From IMG/VR virus record IMGVR_UViG_3300021368_001768, positions 1 through 24,425 of that record: 24,425 nucleotides of DNA, one strand, 5' to 3'. Numbering within the stretch: position 1 is the first letter of the stretch; each line of letters begins with the position of its first letter. The DNA is from a virus. This document shows, piece by piece, positions 1-9,000 of this stretch. The notes under the pieces are model-generated. The model saw nothing but the letters and a program-made list of their open reading frames with translations, was not told the DNA's origin and did no database searches. The translations under genes were made by a program, and so were the position numbers.

Positions 1-3000
1 ATACTGGTTCATATTTTTTTTCTATTGTTTCTTCTGACAAGAAGCAAATTAATCTGTATTCATCAAGATCATTTGTAGGTGGTAGCAACTACTTAAAATT
101 TGCTCCACAAGATGATGGGCATAGATTTACATTATATTCTCAGAGATCTAATGAAATTGCTCCACAAAAAATTCTTAAGAAGTTTCCTCTGAATCCAAAT
201 ATTAAAAATGGAAAGGCAGAAGAGACTATTCCTGGAACAACAGGAATGCTTATCAATGGCGTAGAGATATCAAACTATAAATCTGATGATAAAATATACT
301 TTGGTCCCGTAGAGAAGGTAAATCTTCTGAACGGTGGTAGTGGATATGATGTCATTAACTTACCAGTTATCACTGCAACTAATCCAACCAGCACTGGAAC
401 AACTGCTATTATTCAACCAGTAATTAGTGGATCTTTTGAGAAGGTATATATTGATCCTCAAGAGTTTGATATTCAGAACATTGTCTCTATCGGTATCACC
501 GGTGGTAATGGAACTGGTGCAGTATTAGAAGCAAAAACTGCTGATAGATTTAGGAATGTATTCTTCGATGCTAGAAATCAAACAGCTGGTGGCGGTATCA
601 ATACTGTTACAGATCAAATCGTATTTAATACTGACCACAACTTTGTGGGCGGTGAAGAAATCATCTACAACACAGAAGGTAATACCACTGCTGTTGGTTT
701 TGGCACAACTACACTTGTCAACACTGCGTCCTACTTTGCTAAAATTGATAACAATAGGACGATCCAATTATTTGAAACAATAACTGATTACAATGCTGGT
801 ATTAATACAGTAAATCTGACTGATGGTGGTAATGGTATTCAAAAATTCTCTCCATCTAAGTCTAAGAAGACAATTACTAGTGTTGATGTTATTAATGGTG
901 GTAGTGGATATACCAATAGAAATCTTATTGTAAAACCAGTTGGTATTAATACAAGAACAAGTAGTATTGATTTTGCCAATCATGGATTTATTGATGGTGA
1001 TATTATCAATTATGTAAATCACACTGGAGATTCTTGGGAATCACCCGATATTGTTGGATTTGTTTCATCCTTTACTTACAAAGTATTAAAGGTAGATGAT
1101 AATTCTTTCAAATTAGCAAATATTGGTGTTGCCGGAACTGATCTTACCAAATATGATCAGAGAGAACCTGTTAGATTTGAATCGGTAGGTTCTGGATTAC
1201 ATAATTTTAAATTCCCAGACATTTCTGTAAGTGTCCAGTATACGTCTGTTGGATTTGGTACAACAACTCAAACATATCAGACTATTAATGCTGTTCCTGT
1301 TGTTAGAGGATCTATCATTGATGCTTACTTGTCCGAATCTGGAACTGGATATGGATCAACAATTCTAAATCATCATCAAAGACCTCTTATCAGTGTAACG
1401 ACTGGAAAAGATGGACAATTGAATCCATTCATTGTTAATGGTAAAATTGAATCTGTTTCTGTTGATAGTGGTGGTTCAGAGTATACTTCACTTCCTGATG
1501 TTGAAATAAATGATCCAACCGGTTTTGGTATTGGAGCAGATATTAGACCCATCATCAATAATGGAAAATTAACAGACGCTGTTATTGTTAATCCTGGTAT
1601 TGGTTACTCTACCGATACAACAATTAGAGTTAGATCAACAGGAATTAATGCCCTCTTTGATGCTGATATTAGATCATTGAGTGTTATTAACAATGAAAGA
1701 TTTGATGATGAGTTGCTACAAGAAACTGACAATAAACTGCAGTATTCTGTACTGGGATATTTTAGTGCATTAAGAACTGCTTTTGGGGAAGATTCGTCTA
1801 CTGCTTCAGGCATTATTGGATGGGCTTATGATGGAAATCCAATTTATGGACCTTTTGGATATTCTGACCCAGAAGATACTAACTCATCTGCTGCTAGAGT
1901 AAGAAGTGGATATGTTCTCAATGCATCCAATGTTTTTGACAGACCATCCGCTTTTGCTAATGGTTTCTTTGCTGAAGATTATCAGTATACAAATAATGGA
2001 GACCTTGATGAATACAATGGTAGATTTGCTAAGACACTTGAATTCCCAAATGGTGTTTATGCTTACTATGCAACCTTAAACTCTTCAAATAATCCAGAGT
2101 TCCCATATTTTATTGGTAACAAGTATAGATCTAATACTTTACCAGAAAATATTTCTCTAAATCAAGAGTTTGATTTTAATTCATCAAAATTACTTAGAAA
2201 TACTTTCCCATATAAAGTATCAGATGCGAATGCTGATAATGACTTTATTATTGAGACAAGTGAGATTATAAATCAAAAATCAATTGTTGAGGGACAGTCC
2301 AAAGGCACTGTTACTGGATTTGACATTGTTAGCTCTGGAAAAAATTATAAAGTAAATGATATTCTTAATTTTGATGCCACAGATAGTGGTGGTGGTTTAA
2401 TTTCTAAGATATCAAAAATTAAGGGTAAAACTATTACCGATGTAACAACAACGGTTGAAGAATTTTCTGATGCAGTATTTACTCTTGATAGTGATAGAAA
2501 AGTAAAAGTTACTATCAAACCTCAACACACTATTTTAAATGGTGAGAGTATTGTTATTTCTGGATTCTCAACGAGTTTGACAGAACTAAATGATAACTTT
2601 ATTGCTGGAGTAACAACTTATAGATCTGCACTTATTCAGGAAATCCCAAGTGGAACTGCTGGATTAACAACTGAAATTTATGTTGCTAATATTCCCCAAA
2701 ATGTTTCAGTTGGTAGTAGTATTTCTATTGGATCTGAAACCTTTGAAATTTTTGAGGTATTTAAGAATAACAATGCATTAAAAGTTGAGAGAAGTTTAAC
2801 AGGTGTTTCTCACACTACTACTTCTATTGTCAACTTTAATCCAAATTCACTAACCATTGATTCTAACTTAGAATTCTTTGACTCGAAGGTAAATGATAAA
2901 GTATATTTTAACCCACAACAGTCTGTTGGTGTTGGTACAACTGCTGGACTGTCCTCAACGGTCACTTTCTCGTTTGGCAGTGGCACTGTAACAAGAGATA

Positions 3001-6000
3001 TTCCAACTAAGTCAATTATTCTCGAAGATCATCCTTTTGACAACAATCAAAAGGTTCGTTTTGTGACGGGTGGAGCAACAATATCGATTTCTACATCTCC
3101 AACTGGATCACTTGATCCATTACCTTCTACAGTTTATGTTATTAACAAAAATGTAAACACCATTGGTATAAAAACCTCTTTAGATAGTTCAGAGGTTTAT
3201 TTCAGAACCAATGGATCTAACACCAGTCTTTACTATTTTGAATCCACCTTCAATCAAATCTTAGGTAAAGTTCAGAAAGTAAGATCTCAGGTATCTGTAT
3301 CAACTTTCCATGAACTAAAACCAAATGATGTTATTAGTTTGAATGTAAATCCATCACTCTCTGTTGGAATTGGTACTTCTACTGCTGTTGTTGTAAAGAG
3401 AAATGTTTCTAATGGAAATATTCATTTAAATCCATTTGAATTTACATCAGCTGCTATTGATACTACTAGAAACATAATTACAATTAATGATCACGGTCTG
3501 AAGACTGGTGATAAGGTAGATTATGATGCTGATACTGTTGCTAGTGGACTAAGCACCAATACATATTTTGTTTATAGAGTTGATGATGATAGAATTCAAC
3601 TGTCAACGACAAATGTAAACGTATCGGCAAATCCACCAGTAGTTGTTAATATAACTGGTTCTGGTGGAGCTAATCAGACAATATCACCAATTAACCCAAG
3701 AATAGAATCGGTAAAAGATAATCATTTAGTATTTGATTTGTCAGATTCTTCTCTGCAAGATCATCAACTAAAAATTTATTATGATAATGAATATAATAAT
3801 GAAATTGTATCAATATCTACGACTGGATCTTTCACGATTGTTGGATATGGAACTGCTGGTGTAACAGCAGGTGCAGCTCTAACTATTTCTTATAATCAAG
3901 ATTTACCAAGAAGACTTTATTATAACCTGGAAAAGGGTGGATATATCAGCACTGCTGATAAAGAGGTCTCTAATTATTCAGAGATCATGTTCACTGATAG
4001 TGCATATGTTGGTAACTACAAAGTATCTCCTATTGGATTTACAAGCACTAGTTTCAATGTATTCTTAAGTGAAATACCCGAAAATCTATCATATGCATCA
4101 ACTGAATGTAATGTACTTTCGTATGATACAAACTCAGTTAATGCTACTGGTTCTATTTCCAAAATTGATATTATATCTGGTGGAAGTAATTATGAAAGAG
4201 TTCCTGTTTTCTCTGGTGTAACTGGATCAAATGGTACTGATGCTAGTATCGTCCCAACCTCAGATACAATAGGTAATGCAGATAGTGTTAGAGTTATTAA
4301 TGAAGGATTTGAGTATTCTTCTGATAAAACACTGCAACCAACTGCCGATATTGATGATTTCATTACAATAAGAGATTCTAACACTGTTGGAATTGTAAGT
4401 ATTGTTAGTGGAGGTAAAAATTATATTAGTGCTCCTACAGTTTCAATTGTTAATTCAGTAACACGTAAAAAAATTGATAGTGGTTTACTTCTCCCAATTA
4501 TTACATCAAATGCTATTACTGAAGTTATAATTGAAGATGAACCAAAAGGACTTCCAGAAACCACTGTAGATCTTTTCACAGAAAATAACACTAACGGTGT
4601 TAGTGTTCAAAAAGTATTCACAAATGATAATGTTGGTATTGTTACCTGCGAAATTACTACACCAACTATTGGATTTGCAGAAAATCCATTTAAGATTGGT
4701 GATAAAGTCTTCTTGGAAGGTGTTGTAAACTATACAACAACAGGAACTGGATATAACTCTCCAGATATTGGATATAAGTTCTACACTGTTACAAACTATG
4801 ATACAACAAGCAGTGTTCTTGATAGAGTAACTCTTGATGGAACTGATTATATTACTGCTGGTAGTGCAGGTATTGCGAAAACTGAACAGGGTGCTGTCCC
4901 TGTTCTGATTAAAGAGAGTGATTATCCTTCATTGATTGCCATACAGAAGAGATCCGACTTCTTAGTTGGTGAATCTCTAATTGTTGGTGGATTGGAAAGA
5001 GATCTGTTTATCACATCTTATGAAGAGACTACGATTAAGGTTAGTGGATCTTACGAACTGTCATTGAATGATGAAATAACAGGATCTGATTCTGGAAATA
5101 AAGGAACAGTTTCTGATATTGAAGTTGGTGAAGGTATATTTAAAGTTGATTATAAGATTGAGAAAAATATTGGTTGGGAAGATAATGTTGGTATGTTAGA
5201 CCTGGATAATCAGGTTGTATCTGATAATGATTATTATCAAAATCTTTCTTATTCTATCAAGAGTCCACTAACTTACAAAAAAACAACAGAGGTTGTAAAG
5301 GGTATACTGCATACAAGCGGTCTTAAAGATTTTGCTGATACTGGTATTACTTCTGAAGCTCCAGCTGGTGTAGGATCACGAAATAATGGAGATTTAATTG
5401 GAGATGATGGTGTTGATGATCAGACATCTATATTCAAAGATATAATCGATGAAGTAAGAGTAGATACACTTTATAATTTTGATTTGGTAAGAGATATTGA
5501 TGTTGTAGATGATACTTCCAAATTTATTGAATTTAAAAACAAGAGATTAACTGATTTTATTGATTGTAGAACTAATAAAGTTTTGACAATAGATGATATT
5601 AGTTCTCAATTCTCTAATGTTGATGGAGACCCAAGTCAATTTGCTACTTTATTTGATTTTGATAGTGGCAGAACATATTACAATATTTTGGCTAGAGTTA
5701 ATAATACTGATGGAGACGAAGTTCAGTTAAGTGAATTTGCTGTTCTTAGATCAAATAACGATTTCTTCATTCTTGATAAAGGAACGGTAGTTAATAATGG
5801 AGATAATTTACTCCATAATGCTGGTGAAGAATATGGTTCTTTCAGCATTGTTACTGATGCATTTGGATCCAGCAGTTTAAGGTTTACTCCAGAAGAACCA
5901 CTTAATACAGATTACGATCTAAAATTAAGAATAAGTGAGTTTAATTCTTCACTTTCTGGAATAGGTACCAGGGATCTTGGTGTTGTTAAGTTGGTTAGTT

Positions 6001-9000
6001 CGAACGGAATAACAACAGCAACAGGAATTACTACAACATTATACACTGAGGAAGGATCCAAATTTGAAGGATTATTTGCTGAAGTGCAAGTAATTGATAA
6101 AAATAATGATGAAATGAATTATGTAAGTGCTTACATGACTCATGATGGAACTGATACTTTTATTTCTGATTTCTATAGTGATACTAATGAAGACACTAAT
6201 GCACTCACAGTAGATGAAATTGGTGAGTTTGCTGGTGATATTGTAAGTGGAATGGTTTCATTCAATTACACCAGTGATAAAGATAATGATGTAGAAATTA
6301 GATCTAGAATAGTTGGATTTGGAACCACAGGAATGGGTTCTGGAACATATAGATTTAAATCTACTGGTCAGATAGATGGATCAGAAAGATCTGTAATTTA
6401 TCAGTCTGGATTTAACGAAAATGTTTCAGCTGCCGCAACTATTCTATCAATTAGCAATAATTTATTCAATGCTGTCAAATCTTACGTTAAGGTAAGTGTT
6501 GGAAATACTAGTGCTCTTCATCAAGTTATGATGATTAGAGACAATAATCAGGATATTTATTTACAACAATCACCTTTCTTGTCAATTGGTAGTACAAGTG
6601 GATTAGGAACTTTCGGATCTAATATAACTTCTGGAAATCTAGATCTTCATTTCACACCAGATAATTCTCAAACTGTAGAGATATCAACTTTCAGTGAATG
6701 TTTCTATCAAGCACAAGACTCTGTAAATATTCCAAATTCTCTTACATTTAATTCTATAACTGAGAGTATTGATTATGATTTCTATAATGCCATTAACGGT
6801 GATAGGATTAATAAGAGACAATTTAAGGTAACTCACGATGGAGTTCCAATTTTTGCCAAGGTATTCAATCCAGATGATAATACGGAACTTAATCTCTCTA
6901 CTGGCACATTCTCAATTACAGATCACTTCTTCTCAAATGGAGAGCAATTAAATTATACAGCAAACTCCACTTTTGCTGGGATTGGTGCTAGTGTCATGCA
7001 CTATAGAAATGATGTTGGAATCGAAGGCGAATTACCTCCAACAGTATTTGCTGTTGTTGGATCAGATCCAGATAGTTTCCAAATATCAACAACCAAAGCT
7101 GGAACAGCAGTTACATTTACCTCAGTTGGTGAAGGTAATTATCATATGCTTGAGATGTCTGTGAGAAACTCTAAGTCTCTCATAGCTATTGATAATCTCG
7201 CCCAATACCCAGTAACATTCTCTCCAATATCTCACCCATTAGGAGATAATGGTGGATCAATTGGAATTGGAACCACCGTATTCTCCTTAAGTGGTATTTC
7301 TACCATTTTACCCAACGACGTTCTGAGAGTTGATGAAGAATATATGATTGTTCAAAACGTTGGTTTTGGAACAACTAATGTTGGACCCATTACTAATAGT
7401 GGAACGATTGGTCTTGTAACTGTAGAGAGAGGTGCTATTGGAAGTGCTGCTTCTACACACCAGGATTCCACTGGCGTTGCTACAGTCTTTAAGGGTGCTT
7501 ATAACCTTGTTGGTCAGGATATTTTCTTCACTCAACCACCAAGAGGAAATCCTCAAATTCAGACTACTGATTCTAATTTACCATTCCCAACTTCACATTT
7601 CAATGGTAGAGCGTATCTGAGACAGGATTATACTACAAACAGAGTTTATGATGATGTTTCTGCTAAGTTTACCGGAATAGGTCAAACATTTACTTTAAAT
7701 GTCGGTGGTGCTAATACTGCTGGTATTGGTACTACTGGTGGAAACGGTGTTCTGTTTATTAATGGAATTTTCCAAACTCCAACAACTGCTAATAATCCAG
7801 CAAATAACTTCTCTATCATTGAGGATAATTCTGTTGGTGTAAGTAGTGTTCTGTTCAGTGGTATCAGAGATCAGGCTGAAAATATCTTCACAAGTGTTGC
7901 TGACGTGAATATCGGTCAACTGCCTAGAGGCGGTATGATTGTATCACTTGGTTCAAGTGGTGGTCTTGGATATGCACCATTAGATGGCGCAATCGTGGCA
8001 CCTACAATCGGAGCAAATGGTAGTATTGGTAGTGTGGTTGTTGGATTTGGTTCAACATCTGATATTAAGAATGTAACTGACGGTTACATGATCAGCACTG
8101 CAACTTATAATGCTTCTACTGGTGTTCTTGAAGTAACTACGGAAGAACCACATAAGTTTACTCAAAATGTTGAAGAAGTCTTCATGGAAGGTCTTCATTT
8201 TGAATGTGCTGCAGAGCACGCAGGTGTAACCACCACCATCTTCCCAGATGGTAGCAGCCCATTCGGTCAAAGATTCCCTGTACTTGGAATTACATCAGCA
8301 ACAACATTTACCGCAAACGTAGGTATATGCACAATTCCCCATAATTACGTTGGATTTGGTTCAGTTTATAGTTTCCTCAGTGATTTAACTGTTGGTTCTG
8401 GTTATAGAGAGTGGGGTGGCGGAACAGTTTCTGTTGCCGTGACCGACCTTATCTATCCACATAGATTTGTAAGTGCTGGAGTTAATTCAATCACTGATAA
8501 TCTTGGCAATACTTATACAGCAACAAATGCTGAATATGATTCACCAACTGGAATTTTGAAACTCACTATTCCTAGTCATGGATTGACTGATACTAATACA
8601 ATTGGCATAGCAACGGGTAGTTTGGTATTCACTTGCTCAAGAGATAACTATCAAACCAACCATGCATATCCAAGAGCAGTATCTCTCACTAGAAAGAGAA
8701 GAGGTGAATCTGGTGGTGATCCAGCACATAATGTAAATCTGGGAATTACTACATTCACTACTCACACCCTTAGTGTTGGTGTTGGATCTGGCGGTGGCGC
8801 TGGTTCTGGTGCAATAATCAACCACGTAGTTGGTGCTGGCGGAACTTTAGGGTTCTCCGTTGGTGCAGCAGGAACTGAATACGTTAATCCACACATCGAT
8901 GTTTCTGAACCAGTATATGAAAATCTTGAGATTGAGGGTATATCAAGATTGGGTCTTGGACATACAACAGATACTGGAATTGGTTTATTGTTGGATGTAC

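Noticed and set aside
246-248. ATG at 246 as the start of the giant gene
   Set aside because: The same frame is open to base 3 with sequence of the same kind, there is no ribosome binding site or promoter before 246, and no other gene occupies 1-245.
276-283. TATAAATC as a late promoter at the left end
   Set aside because: It mismatches the box at the last base, lies inside the giant coding frame, and no gene starts after it.
320-1680. CRISPR-like or satellite DNA repeat
   Set aside because: The repeats are in-frame protein modules with diverged DNA and irregular spacing; there are no constant repeats with unique spacers.
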